DNA of 57,447 nucleotides from Bacteroidales bacterium (GTDB lineage Bacteria; Bacteroidota; Bacteroidia; Bacteroidales; UBA932): NCBI GenBank assembly GCA_017454265.1, contig JAFTDJ010000040.1, positions 1 to 57,447 of the forward strand, read 5' to 3'. Shown piece by piece: positions 35,811 to 44,860 of this stretch (position 1 is its first letter; each line of letters starts with the position of its first letter). The notes under the pieces were generated by a model. It saw only the letters and a program-made list of their open reading frames with translations, ran no database searches and was not told where the DNA came from. The position numbers and the translations under genes were made by a program.

Positions 35811-37291
35811 TTAAGGATGACTATAAGTGATTGTTTTAATAAAATACGCGAAATTATCGTTTTCCGCCCCTGCATTATGGTTATTATCGAACTCAGCTGA
35901 AGATGCAGACAGATTAAACAATCCAGAAACAAAATAACCGTCGCAATACCCATAATATTGTGAATCGTCAGGATTCATACTTACGCCCCACCCCCATGCA
36001 CAATGTACCATTGTTTTAGTTGATGTTGTCGTGCTGGTATCGACCACAACTCCGTTCAGATAATAGGTATAAACCTTTGTCGTCGTTACAGTTTTATATC
36101 CGTCTATATTCCACGCATGCGAACTTATTATGTCTGGGATAAAATTTGCTATTTGATTCAGCGCTCTAACAAAAACTGGACAACCGTCACGTAGAGCAGA
36201 TGTCACAGTTGCAGTATTGTATGATGTATAATTGACATCGTTATACCCATAACGCACAAAATTATCCCGTGCAATTGCTGGCAAAGCAAACGTTGCATTA
36301 GTTAAAAATGGTACAGAAGCATTATCTTCAAATAATTTGAGCAGAAGGTAAGACACAGAGAGCATACCATCAATTGAAGAAGGATTATTAACAATAGCAT
36401 CCCAGTCAATTGTATAATTGTAATACTGAAACGTTTCCGGATAGGCGAAATAAGCCATTATTTTCCCCATAGCTATATTAACGCACCCAAAATTGGCCCT
36501 TCCGAAATTGTAGTTTAGTCGGTCATTATATGGAGAATTATCTTGGCTCCATTGGATGAAATCAGATAACATAGGAGAGACAACATTAGTTGTTGTAGTT
36601 GTTGTGCTTACCTCAACATCATCATAGTCAATTGGGTCAAAAACTGGAGCAACAGGATCGCCCGGGATAATAATACGATTTAATATGTAGCCTGCACAAA
36701 GGTCAGAAATAAAACCGGGCAAAGATGATAATTGCTGACCATCATCGCCAATACAATAATCCCCAATGTAATTATCATCATAGTTTGCATCATAAAAGGA
36801 AAAACCATCCAATTGATCTATGGCAGGATTTAAAACTTTCGTCCCATAACAACGTCTCATAGCGTCGGATAGTGACCGATACAAATCATCCTCCGTCATC
36901 GAACCTGATTCTGTAACTGCTAATACAGTATCTTCAAGTCGATCATCTGCAGATAACAATGCAAAACCGCAATCATGATTAAAAGACACCAAATAGACTA
37001 GAGTATCAATATCATTGAAAAAATCGGGAAACTCTGTACTCCTAGTCCTCAATGTGGATAATGTAATTGGGGAAATCGTCTTCACGGTATATGCTTCAGA
37101 ACGTGTTTCCAGATTAGATTGTAAAAACTCCTTCAGTGAAAGAAGAGCGATATCATATGGTATATATGATTCATTTTTGCATTAACTAAAGAAGTACGTT
37201 CATTTAATTGTGGTGTTAGGTACTCAGACACACATGAACACAGAAACGACAATAACGTAAGCGAGGTAATAATTACATGATGGTTTTTCAT
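35811..37291 (-). pseudogene. C10-family (streptopain-like) cysteine protease lipoprotein, frameshifted
   Basis: From the ATG at 37291 the frame encodes a lipoprotein signal (TLLSFLCSC, Cys20) and runs to residue 39 (SLVNAK), then shifts out at an A5 run (37174-37178 on the plus strand as T5). One more A would join it to NESYIPYDIALLSLKEFLQ and the remaining frame, giving a protein of about 493 aa. The downstream part has the Spi propeptide pattern LVYLVSFNHDCGFALLSADD and the C10 catalytic domain: Cys in FGCVNIAMGKIM (about residue 270) and His in SSHAWNIDGYK (about 392). Without correction only a 424-aa frame from a GTG at 37085, lacking export signal and part of the propeptide, remains. 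True mutation, phase variation and assembly error cannot be separated here. Confidence 0.82.
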
Positions 37292-37477
37292 ACGTAAAAT
37301 AATATGTGGTTGCTAATAATACCAATCAGTTGCTAAATACGGGAACTGTTAAATAAAGTACAAACTCCGAGGAGCCAGAAAAGCAGTAAAAACGATGTAA
37401 AAAGTAGCGGACATATTTACATAAAACCCTGAAAATCATTATTTAAAGAAATATTGCACCGCTATCTAACTTGAGTT

Positions 37478-37675
37478 ATGATTTCCAAGGACATAGCGCT
37501 AAAGCTTATCAAAATCTACACGTACATTTGTTCACAATACCAAGAGACTTTGAACAGCTACTGCCAAAGATATAATAATAATTTGAAACTTCAATACTCC
37601 GACGAGACAATCTTAACGATTATTTTGTTTGCCGGAAGTGATCAGCGTTACACGCGTATAAATACGCTATGTTAA
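37478..37675 (+). pseudogene. N-terminal remnant of a Bacteroidales transposase
   Basis: 65-codon frame. The first about 52 residues (LIKIYTYICSQYQETLNSYC, then LQYSDETILTIILFAG) resemble the N-terminus of Bacteroidales IS4/IS982-like DDE transposases, in which Y-x-x-x-Y-C-x-R and a (T/S)DxE(V/I)L-x-(V/I) stretch precede the catalytic domain. It then diverges and stops; no DDE region, terminal inverted repeats or target duplication were found. The remaining 37292-37477 stretch is AT-rich and holds nothing else I can identify. Confidence 0.6.
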
Positions 37676-37708
37676 CTTACCATTACGCTCATTATCAAGT
37701 ACTTACTC

Positions 37709-37747
37709 AAAAAAAAGAGCCCGAATCTCTTCGGGCCCTTATTTTTT
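37709..37747. terminator. Rho-independent terminator after fba
   Basis: GCCCGAA, loop TCTC, TTCGGGC with an outer 3-bp extension across one mismatch, flanked by eight A on the left and seven T on the right. Terminates fba transcription (minus strand); the T run on the other side makes it usable in both directions. Confidence 0.85.
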
Positions 37748-37759
37748 TGAAGATTACAA

Positions 37760-38764
37760 TTACCTGGCTTTGCCGTTGGAGCCAAGGACATTGACAATCT
37801 TGTGTTCGTACATCTTCTTCATCTCCTCGCGGGCGGGCTTCAGATACTGACGGGGATCGAAGTGGCCGGGGAACTCGTCGAAGTGCTGACGGATGGCCGC
37901 AGTCATTGCCAGACGGCTGTCGGAATCGATGTTGATCTTGCAAACGGCGCTCTTTGCAGCCTTACGGAGCTGTTCCTCGGGGATACCGATGGCATCGGGG
38001 AGCTTTCCGCCGTGGGAGTTGATGATATCAACATACTCCTGAGGCACTGAAGAAGAGCCGTGGAGAACGATAGGGAAACCGGGGAGTTTCTTCTCGATAG
38101 CCTTGAGCACGTCGAAAGCGAGGGGCGGCGGAACGAGCTTGCCGGTCTTGGGGTCGCGGGTGCACTGCTCGGGAGTGAACTTGTAAGCGCCGTGGCTGGT
38201 GCCGATGGAAATGGCGAGGGAGTCGCACTTGGTCTTCTTGACGAAGTCGATAACCTCTTCCGGCTTGGTGTAATGGGACACCTCTGCGGAAACCTCGTCC
38301 TCAACGCCTGCGAGCACTCCGAGTTCCGCCTCGACAGTCACGTCGTACTTGTGCGCATAGTTCACAACCTTGCGGGTGAGCTTCACATTCTCATCATAAG
38401 GCAGGGCGGAAGCATCGATCATAACGGAAGAGAATCCGAAGTCAACGCAGCTCTTGCAAAGCTCATAGCTGTCGCCGTGATCGAGGTGAAGCACAATCTG
38501 AGGCTTCTTCCAGCCCAGTTCCTTTGCGTATTCGACGGCTCCCTGGGCCATATAGCGGAGGAGGGTCTGATTGGCATAGTTACGGGCACCCTTGCTCACC
38601 TGGAGAATCACAGGAGACTTGGTCTCGGCGCTGGCCTGGATGATGGCCTGGAGCTGCTCCATGTTGTTGAAGTTGAATGCAGGGATGGCATAACCGCCCT
38701 TGACGGCCTTGGCGAACATCTCACGGGTGTTCACAAGTCCAAGATCTTTAAAAGAAACTTTCAT
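37760..38764 (-). CDS. fba: Fructose-bisphosphate aldolase, class II
   Basis: 334 aa. Zinc- and substrate-binding motifs LHLDHGDSYELCKSCVDFGF, AELGVLAGVEDEVS, SIGTSHGAYKF, VLHGSSSVPQEYVD and KINIDSDSRLAMTAA. Cleaves fructose-1,6-bisphosphate in glycolysis and reverses it in gluconeogenesis. ATG at 38764 (MKVSFKDLG) preferred over an upstream frame to 38815. It follows the his operon with 75 nt between and has its own TAAATTTG element and terminator. Confidence 0.96.
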   Translation of the reverse strand: MKVSFKDLGLVNTREMFAKAVKGGYAIPAFNFNNMEQLQAIIQASAETKSPVILQVSKGARNYANQTLLRYMAQGAVEYAKELGWKKPQIVLHLDHGDSYELCKSCVDFGFSSVMIDASALPYDENVKLTRKVVNYAHKYDVTVEAELGVLAGVEDEVSAEVSHYTKPEEVIDFVKKTKCDSLAISIGTSHGAYKFTPEQCTRDPKTGKLVPPPLAFDVLKAIEKKLPGFPIVLHGSSSVPQEYVDIINSHGGKLPDAIGIPEEQLRKAAKSAVCKINIDSDSRLAMTAAIRQHFDEFPGHFDPRQYLKPAREEMKKMYEHKIVNVLGSNGKAR

Positions 38765-38803
38765 ATTAAATTGACTATTAAACCAACTGTCAGGTAAATC
38801 ACG

Positions 38804-38811
38804 CAAATTTA
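38804..38811 (-). promoter_or_regulatory. Candidate -7 element of fba
   Basis: TAAATTTG on the minus strand, 39 nt before the ATG. The position where a TTG would be expected reads TTC, so the match is partial. Confidence 0.4.
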
Positions 38812-38839
38812 GCAATTCTTTTCCAGAAAAGAAAGAATT

Positions 38840-39445
38840 CTACCTATGTCTTAGAGAAAGTTCTTTTTCTATATCTTCCAGTCTGCAGCCAAGATATTCC
38901 AACAATACCAGATAGTGATAGAGCAGGTCTGCGCTTTCATAGACAAAACGGCGCCGGTTACCGTCAACTGCCTCTATTATAGCCTCCGAGGCCTCTTCTC
39001 CTACTTTTTTTGCTATAGCCTTGGGACCCTTTATAAAAAGGCGGGTAGTGTAGGAGCCGTCGGGCATTTCCGAGTGACGGTTCCGTATCAACTTCTGCAG
39101 CGCCCGCACAAATCCTTCATCTTCAGGAGTGTCGAAGCAGGCTGTGGTTCCCCTGTGGCATACCGGTCCGGCAGGCTCCGCCTTGATCAGCAACGTATCG
39201 GAGTCACAATCTGCATACATTTCCCTTACTGCGAGCCAGTTGCCGCTTGTCTCCCCTTTTGTCCACAACCGCTGCCTTGTACGGGAGAAAAAACTCACAC
39301 GCCCTTCTGCAACGGTTTTATCGAAAGCCTCTTTGTTCATATACCCAAGCATCAGCACCCTCAGCGTATCTGCATCCTGTACAATTACGGGCAGCAGACC
39401 GTCGCCGGTTTTGCTTAAATTGAAATCTTCAAATTGCATGTTCAT
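38840..39445 (-). CDS. hisIE: Bifunctional phosphoribosyl-AMP cyclohydrolase / phosphoribosyl-ATP pyrophosphatase
   Basis: 201 aa fusion. HisI half (about 1-110): MLGYMNKEAFDKT, SRTRQRLWTKGETSGNWL, DCDSDTLLI and the zinc Cys/His region PVCHRGTTACF. HisE half (about 115-201): DGSYTTRLFIKG, KVGEEASEAIIEA and ESADLLYHYLVLLEYLG. Carries out steps 2 and 3 of histidine synthesis. ATG at 39445 lies 6 nt after hisF. Last gene of the his operon. Confidence 0.96.
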   Translation of the reverse strand: MNMQFEDFNLSKTGDGLLPVIVQDADTLRVLMLGYMNKEAFDKTVAEGRVSFFSRTRQRLWTKGETSGNWLAVREMYADCDSDTLLIKAEPAGPVCHRGTTACFDTPEDEGFVRALQKLIRNRHSEMPDGSYTTRLFIKGPKAIAKKVGEEASEAIIEAVDGNRRRFVYESADLLYHYLVLLEYLGCRLEDIEKELSLRHR

Positions 39446-39451
39446 AAGTTT

Positions 39452-40210
39452 TTATAGTCTTACCGATATTCCGGACGCCCCCAGCAGACGCTTAACTTCG
39501 TTTACCGTGTACTCGCCATAATGGAAGATACTTGCCGCAAGAGCCGCATCCGCCCTGCCGATGGTAAGTACTTCCTCGATATCCTTTACATTGCCTGCGC
39601 CGCCGGAAGCGATAAGCGGAATCGACAGACTGCAGGAAAGAGCCGCATAGACATCACAGGGATATCCGCTACGGGTACCGTCGTGATCCATGGAAGTAAA
39701 CATAATCTCCCCCGCTCCCCTCTCCTGCCCTTCCTTCGCCCAGGAGAACAGTTCCTTGTCGGTACGTATCCTGCCGCCGTGCGTCGTGGACATCCAGCGT
39801 CCGTCGGCCGCTTTGGCTGCGTCTATCGCCAGCACCACGAACTGACTGCCGTACTTCGAGGCGATTTCTCCGATCAGGCGCGGGTCCGCTATGGCGGCAC
39901 TGTTCACAGTAATTTTGTCCGCTCCGGCATCAAGAAGGCGCGAAGCGTCGTCTAGGCTGGAGATGCCTCCTCCCACAGTAAACGGGATATTGATTGCATC
40001 TGCAACCCGTCCCACCAGATCCACAAACGTGTGCCTGCCCTCCACGCTGGCGCTGATATCAAGGTACACCAATTCATCGGCGCCTTCCCTTGCATAGCGG
40101 CCGCCCAGTTCAACGGCATCGCCCACATCTTTGAGGCCTGTGAAATTGATTCCCTTCACCACGCGCCCGTCTTTCACGTCCAGGCAAGGAATTATTCGTT
40201 TTGCAAGCAT
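39452..40210 (-). CDS. hisF: Imidazole glycerol phosphate synthase, cyclase subunit
   Basis: 252 aa TIM barrel. KRIIPCLDVKDGRVVKGINF, VGGGISSLDDA, NSAAIADPRL, VLAIDAAK (catalytic Asp), MDHDGTRSGYPCD and IASGGAGNVKD match HisF throughout. Uses ammonia delivered by HisH to make IGP and AICAR. The start overlaps the end of hisA by 19 nt, the largest overlap in this operon. Confidence 0.97.
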   Translation of the reverse strand: MLAKRIIPCLDVKDGRVVKGINFTGLKDVGDAVELGGRYAREGADELVYLDISASVEGRHTFVDLVGRVADAINIPFTVGGGISSLDDASRLLDAGADKITVNSAAIADPRLIGEIASKYGSQFVVLAIDAAKAADGRWMSTTHGGRIRTDKELFSWAKEGQERGAGEIMFTSMDHDGTRSGYPCDVYAALSCSLSIPLIASGGAGNVKDIEEVLTIGRADAALAASIFHYGEYTVNEVKRLLGASGISVRL

Positions 40211-40917
40211 AGTCTTAATTCTTTCAGGCTTATTCTGTTTTCGTATATTGCTTTGCCGGCTATTATACCGTCCAGGCCGAGCCTTGCAGCTTCCAAAAGA
40301 TCGGCCGCGCTTCCGACTCCCCCGCCGGCAATAAGTTTCAGCTGCGGAAACAAGCGCTTCAGTTCAACATACAAGGGGAAAGAAGGTCCTGTCAGCATTC
40401 CGTCCCTGGATATATCCGTCACTATCACCTGCCTGAGCCCCGAGGCCAGGAAGCGCCGGAGAAGGGCCTCAAGTTCCACGTCCCAGCTTTCCAGCCACCC
40501 GTTCACCGCTACCCGACGGTCTCTCACGTCGGCGCCCAGGATGAGGCGTTCTCCGCACTCAGAAAGCCATTTCTCGAACATTTCCGGTGATTGCACCGCA
40601 ACGCTCCCCACAATAGCCCAGGTTGCGCCGGCATTCCATACTGAATCAAGGCTCTCGCGGCTCTTGATTCCTCCTCCCCACTCCAACTTCAGGCTGCCGA
40701 GGGCCGCTATCTTCTCCAATACCGCCAGGTTTACAGGAGCGGAAGCTTTTGCTCCTTCCAAATCTACCAGATGCAAGCGCCTCACCCCGGAGTCGGCAAA
40801 GCGCCTGGCCCAATCCACAGGGTCTCCGTCATAAACTTTTGAACGGCCGTAGTCGCCTTGCGACAGGCGAGTGCACTTCCCTTCGATAATGTCGATTGCC
40901 GGTATTATTTCTGTCAT
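40192..40917 (-). CDS. hisA: ProFAR isomerase
   Basis: 241 aa TIM barrel related to HisF: IPAIDIIEGKCTRLSQGDY, LHLVDLEGAKA, EWGGGIKSRESL, IVGSVAVQ, VTDISRDGMLTGPSF and AGGGVGSAADL. Isomerises ProFAR to PRFAR. ATG at 40917 overlaps the hisH stop by 4 nt (ATGA); a longer frame to 41154 runs through hisH and is rejected. Confidence 0.96.
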   Translation of the reverse strand: MTEIIPAIDIIEGKCTRLSQGDYGRSKVYDGDPVDWARRFADSGVRRLHLVDLEGAKASAPVNLAVLEKIAALGSLKLEWGGGIKSRESLDSVWNAGATWAIVGSVAVQSPEMFEKWLSECGERLILGADVRDRRVAVNGWLESWDVELEALLRRFLASGLRQVIVTDISRDGMLTGPSFPLYVELKRLFPQLKLIAGGGVGSAADLLEAARLGLDGIIAGKAIYENRISLKELRLCLQNE

Positions 40918-41504
40918 AACATAAGGAATGCGGAAAGAATGCGTTCCCCGGTTTGTCCGCTCTTTTCCGGATGGAACTGTACGCCATAAAAGTTTTCGTA
41001 TCTCAACACTGCACTGAAGGTACAGTCTCCATAATTCGTTGTAGCTGCCGTATCCGGGCAAAGGGAAGCATAGTAAGAATGCAGATAATACACATAAGGT
41101 TGTGGCGGAAGGCCTTTCAGCAGGCCGCCTTCCATATTTTCCAACTGATTCCACCCCATATGAGGCACTTTCAAACCGCCGGCAGGCGAGAAACGCCTGA
41201 CGCGGCTGTCAAAGACTCCAAGACACTGACAACCGGGAGCCTCTTCGCTCTCGCGGCACAGTACCTGCATCCCTACGCAGATTCCCAGTACAGGCTGGCG
41301 CAGACCCGGGATCAAAGTGTCCAGGCCGCGTTCGCGAAGCTTCTCCATTGCAACACCTGCGTTCCCCACACCAGGCAGCAAGACCCTCTCCGCCGCGGTT
41401 ATTATTTGCGAATCGGCAGTGACCTTACAATCTGCGCCCAAACGGGAAAGGGCGTTCTCCAAAGAACGGAGATTACCCATATCGTAATCTATTATCGCTA
41501 TCAT
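40914..41504 (-). CDS. hisH: Imidazole glycerol phosphate synthase, glutamine amidotransferase subunit
   Basis: 196 aa. Class I amidotransferase: IIDYDMGNLRSLENAL, LPGVGNAG, the nucleophile in GICVGMQVL, and the His-Glu pair in VQFHPEKS. Releases ammonia from glutamine for HisF. ATG at 41504 (MIAIIDYD); a TTG two codons upstream is less likely. Overlaps hisB by 4 nt. Confidence 0.96.
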   Translation of the reverse strand: MIAIIDYDMGNLRSLENALSRLGADCKVTADSQIITAAERVLLPGVGNAGVAMEKLRERGLDTLIPGLRQPVLGICVGMQVLCRESEEAPGCQCLGVFDSRVRRFSPAGGLKVPHMGWNQLENMEGGLLKGLPPQPYVYYLHSYYASLCPDTAATTNYGDCTFSAVLRYENFYGVQFHPEKSGQTGERILSAFLML

Positions 41505-42559
41505 AAACAACCTTTTGATGAAGGTAGTGAATTGTCGAACACATTTCGTCTTACAGCTTGTCGCAAAGCCCTAGCAAAAGCCTTGAACACCGATTCTGCA
41601 AGATGGTGGTTGTTGTCCCCCGAGGCTTCTATCCGCAGGTTGCAACGCGCTGAGGAACTCAGGGACTTAAAGAAATGCCGGAACATTTCTGTAGGAGTAT
41701 CGCCTATGTACTCACGGGTAAACTTCACATCCCAAAAGAAATCGGATCGTCCGCCTAAATCGATAAGGACCAGGGCGTTGCAATCGTCCATAGGAAGAGC
41801 GAATCCGTACCTTTCCAGCCCTTTCCTGTCGCCCAGGGCCTGCAAAAGGGCTTCCCCCAAGGCAATTCCCACATCTTCCATCGTATGATGCTCGTCCACT
41901 TGAAGGTCTCCTTTGCAGTTTATCGCCAGACTGACACCACCGTGATGCGGAATCTGTTCCAGCATATGATCGAAAAAATGCAGCCCAGTATCGATTCCGC
42001 CCGGGCCCTTCGAATCGAGGTCCAGAGTCACGGAGACGTCGGTCTCCCGGGTAGTACGCCTCAACACGACCTGCCGGCTGCCGGCCCTCACAGCTTCGGC
42101 TACTTCTTCCCAGCTCAAATCGCCGATTCTGAATCCTTTGGCGCCCAGGTTTCGGGCCAACTCCATATCGGTATCCCTGTCTCCAATTACAATACAGGAG
42201 GCCAAATCATAGGAACCGTCCATATATGCTCCGAGCATCCCGGTCCCGGGCTTTCGCGTGGGGGCGTTATCTTCGGGAAACGATTTGTCTATCAGAATAT
42301 TGTCAAAAACTACTCCCTCACCTTCGAGTGTTTTGAGCATGAGTTCTTGAAAGGGCAGAAAGTCCTCATACGGAAAGGCCCGGGTTCCGAGCCCGTCCTG
42401 GTTGCTCACCATAACCAATTCGTACCCCAGTCCGACAATCGATCTGAGGCCGCCGATTGTACCGGGGACGAAGGCAAACTTTTGAAGGGAGTCGATTTGC
42501 TCATCGGCCGGCTCTTTGAGAATGGTGCCGTCCCTGTCGATAAATACAGCTTTTTTCAT
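41501..42559 (-). CDS. hisB: Bifunctional histidinol-phosphatase / imidazoleglycerol-phosphate dehydratase
   Basis: 352 aa fusion. N-terminal HAD phosphatase (about 1-160): FIDRDGT with the two catalytic Asp, MVSNQDGLG, TRKPGTGML and IGDRDTDMELA. The zinc-loop Cys/His ligands of E. coli HisB are not present; the stretch reads LIDKSFPEDNAPTRKP. C-terminal dehydratase (about 165-352): DTGLHFFDHML, DEHHTMEDVG and SGDNNHHLAESVFKA, the manganese-binding His motifs. Steps 6 and 8 of the pathway. Overlaps hisC by 4 nt. Confidence 0.96.
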   Translation of the reverse strand: MKKAVFIDRDGTILKEPADEQIDSLQKFAFVPGTIGGLRSIVGLGYELVMVSNQDGLGTRAFPYEDFLPFQELMLKTLEGEGVVFDNILIDKSFPEDNAPTRKPGTGMLGAYMDGSYDLASCIVIGDRDTDMELARNLGAKGFRIGDLSWEEVAEAVRAGSRQVVLRRTTRETDVSVTLDLDSKGPGGIDTGLHFFDHMLEQIPHHGGVSLAINCKGDLQVDEHHTMEDVGIALGEALLQALGDRKGLERYGFALPMDDCNALVLIDLGGRSDFFWDVKFTREYIGDTPTEMFRHFFKSLSSSARCNLRIEASGDNNHHLAESVFKAFARALRQAVRRNVFDNSLPSSKGCL

Positions 42560-43587
42560 CTTAAATATTCATTAAATGCCGCAAGTACAGCATCGTTTTC
42601 TTTCCGGAGTCCTATGGTAATCCTGAGGCAGCCGCTGCACCCGGGCACCCGGCTCCTGTTCCTTACAATGATTCCCCGCTCCAACAAAAAGGAATACAGA
42701 CGATCGGCGTCCGCAACCTTCACCAACAGAAAATTTGCATCGCTGGAATATACTTTTTGCACGAACGGGAAGGAAGGGAGCATCCCGGACATCCTCTCTC
42801 TCTCCCGAACCAGGGCCGATACTTCTTCCGAATTATCCCTCTTGAGCAGTTCTGCAGCAATCTGCATTGCAGGCAGGCTAAGGTTGTATGGATACTTTAC
42901 GCCAGACAAAAGCCCGGTTATTTCTTTGCTGGCGACAGCCATTCCGATGCGCAAGCCGGCCATAGCCCGGGCTTTGGACAAAGTCTGGAGAACAATAAGG
43001 TTTTCCAGTTCCACGGCATCATGTGCAAGGCTTCCCTGCGAAGAAAAGTCAACATAAGCTTCATCAACCACCACAACACCGCGGAAGCGACGGCAGATAT
43101 CCAGAAGCTGCCCGCGAGGGAACGCGTTTCCGCTCGGGTTGTTGGGAGAGCACAGAAAAATCAGTTTCGTATTGTCATCCGCAACGGCAAGAAGGCCGGC
43201 GGTATCAAGGCTGAAGTCCTCCCCGAGCATAAAAGGCCTGCATTCTATATCGTTAACGGCCGCAGCTACCGAGTACATACCGTAACTCGGCACGAGTACT
43301 ATTACGTTGTCCCTGCCCGGCGTACAGAAAACGCGAAGCACCAAATCTATGGCCTCGTCGCTCCCGTTCCCAAGGAATAAATTGGCGCCGGGTATCCCCT
43401 TGATACCGCCAATCAATTCTTTCAGTTCTATCTGATGAGGGTCCGGATAACGGTTGTAGCCGTTGTCAAAGGGGCTTTCATTAGCGTCAAGAAAAATCCC
43501 TATCTTTCCCTTGTACTCGTCCCGGGCAGTAGAATAGGACTCCAGGGCTGCAATGTTGGGCCGCACCAAACCAGTGATTTTACTCAT
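42556..43587 (-). CDS. hisC: Histidinol-phosphate aminotransferase
   Basis: 343 aa fold-type I PLP enzyme. LDANESPFDNGYNRYPDP at the N-terminus, GNGSDEAIDLV, PNNPSGNAFP, VVDEAYVDF (PLP Asp and Tyr), the lysine in LQTLSKARAMAGLRIG and VRNRSRVPGCSGCLRITIG at the C-terminus. Transfers an amino group to imidazole acetol phosphate. Starts within the last codons of hisD (8-nt overlap). Confidence 0.96.
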   Translation of the reverse strand: MSKITGLVRPNIAALESYSTARDEYKGKIGIFLDANESPFDNGYNRYPDPHQIELKELIGGIKGIPGANLFLGNGSDEAIDLVLRVFCTPGRDNVIVLVPSYGMYSVAAAVNDIECRPFMLGEDFSLDTAGLLAVADDNTKLIFLCSPNNPSGNAFPRGQLLDICRRFRGVVVVDEAYVDFSSQGSLAHDAVELENLIVLQTLSKARAMAGLRIGMAVASKEITGLLSGVKYPYNLSLPAMQIAAELLKRDNSEEVSALVRERERMSGMLPSFPFVQKVYSSDANFLLVKVADADRLYSFLLERGIIVRNRSRVPGCSGCLRITIGLRKENDAVLAAFNEYLR

Positions 43588-44860
43588 TTTGGTTCAATCT
43601 TAAGCTGACGGCACGGGAATGCGCCAACAGGCCTTCCGCTTCCGCCATAGTTCGTATAACCGGGGCCAGGCCCTCGAGCCCTTCGCGGCTGAGCTGCTGG
43701 ACGGTCATCTTTCTATAAAAACTGTCCATATTTACCCCGCTCAAAGAACGAGCCCATCCACCTGTGGGCAATGTATGGTTGGTACCGGAAGCATAATCTC
43801 CGGCGCTCTCGGGCGACCAAGGACCGACGAAGACGCTGCCGGCTGACGTAATCCGCTCCGCCATCTGTCCGGCATCGGCCATCGATATGATAAGATGCTC
43901 GGGAGCATATTCCTCCGCGAACGCGAGCATCTCCTCGCGACTGCCCAGCACCACCGCGTAACTATGAGACAGAGCGCCCGACACTTGCGATGCGCGCGGC
44001 AGCAGGTCCGCCTGGCGGGCGACTTCAGAAAACACGTCTTCAGCTACTCTGAGGCTGCTGCATACCAGCACCGCAGTACTGTCGGCGCCGTGTTCCGCCT
44101 GGGAAAGAAGATCGGCGGCAGCAAAAACGGGGTTGCTGCTCTCGTCCGCCATTACCAATACTTCAGACGGCCCGGCAGGCATATCGATGGCCGTGCCCTG
44201 CAAGCTGACTATCTGCTTTGCAAGCGTGACATAAGGATTGCCGGGACCGAATATTTTATCTACCTTTGGTACTGTACCGGTGCCATAGGCCATTGCGGCC
44301 ACCGCCTGCGCCCCTCCTATACGGAAGATTCTGCCTACACCGCATTCTTTTGCCGCGAATACCACCTCCGGGGACACGTCGCCTGAGCGACTGCAAGGAG
44401 TGCAAAGAATACGTTCCCTGCACCCTGCGAGAGCGGCAGGTACGGCCAGCATCAATACTGTAGAGAACAAAGGAGCGCTCCCTCCCGGGATATACAGGCC
44501 CACCTTGTTCAGGGGAACCGGCCGCTGCTCGCAAAACACACCGGGAGACGTACAAACACGAACCGCAGCCGGCCTTTGGGCTTCGTGAAAAACCTCTATG
44601 TTGCGCTTCGCCTTGCGAACTGCGTCTTTAACGCCCCGGGGTACGGCCTTGAGGGCAGCTTCAATATCTGACTCGTCGAGTTCCAAGGGGGCCTCGACAC
44701 CGTCTATCTCTAGCGACAACCGCTTCAATGCCGCGTCTCCTTCCGCACGCACCGCAGAGAGTATAGCCTCCACCCGGGGGCGTATCCCGCTGTAGTCCAC
44801 GCCGTCCCGGCGGCAAAGCCCGGCCCAGTTTTCCCTTGGGGGATTTTGAAAAATTCTCAT
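43580..44860 (-). CDS. hisD: Histidinol dehydrogenase
   Basis: 426 aa. VGLYIPGGSAPLFSTVLMLAVPA, GGAQAVAAMAYGTGTVPKVDKI, the signature AGPSEVLVMADES, and HTLPTGGWARSLSGV with zinc/substrate ligands. Oxidises histidinol to histidine in two steps. ATG at 44860 overlaps hisG by 4 nt. Confidence 0.97.
   Translation of the reverse strand: MRIFQNPPRENWAGLCRRDGVDYSGIRPRVEAILSAVRAEGDAALKRLSLEIDGVEAPLELDESDIEAALKAVPRGVKDAVRKAKRNIEVFHEAQRPAAVRVCTSPGVFCEQRPVPLNKVGLYIPGGSAPLFSTVLMLAVPAALAGCRERILCTPCSRSGDVSPEVVFAAKECGVGRIFRIGGAQAVAAMAYGTGTVPKVDKIFGPGNPYVTLAKQIVSLQGTAIDMPAGPSEVLVMADESSNPVFAAADLLSQAEHGADSTAVLVCSSLRVAEDVFSEVARQADLLPRASQVSGALSHSYAVVLGSREEMLAFAEEYAPEHLIISMADAGQMAERITSAGSVFVGPWSPESAGDYASGTNHTLPTGGWARSLSGVNMDSFYRKMTVQQLSREGLEGLAPVIRTMAEAEGLLAHSRAVSLRLNQNE

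Noticed and set aside
41885-43057. 390-codon open frame on the plus strand
   Set aside because: Runs antisense across hisB and hisC.
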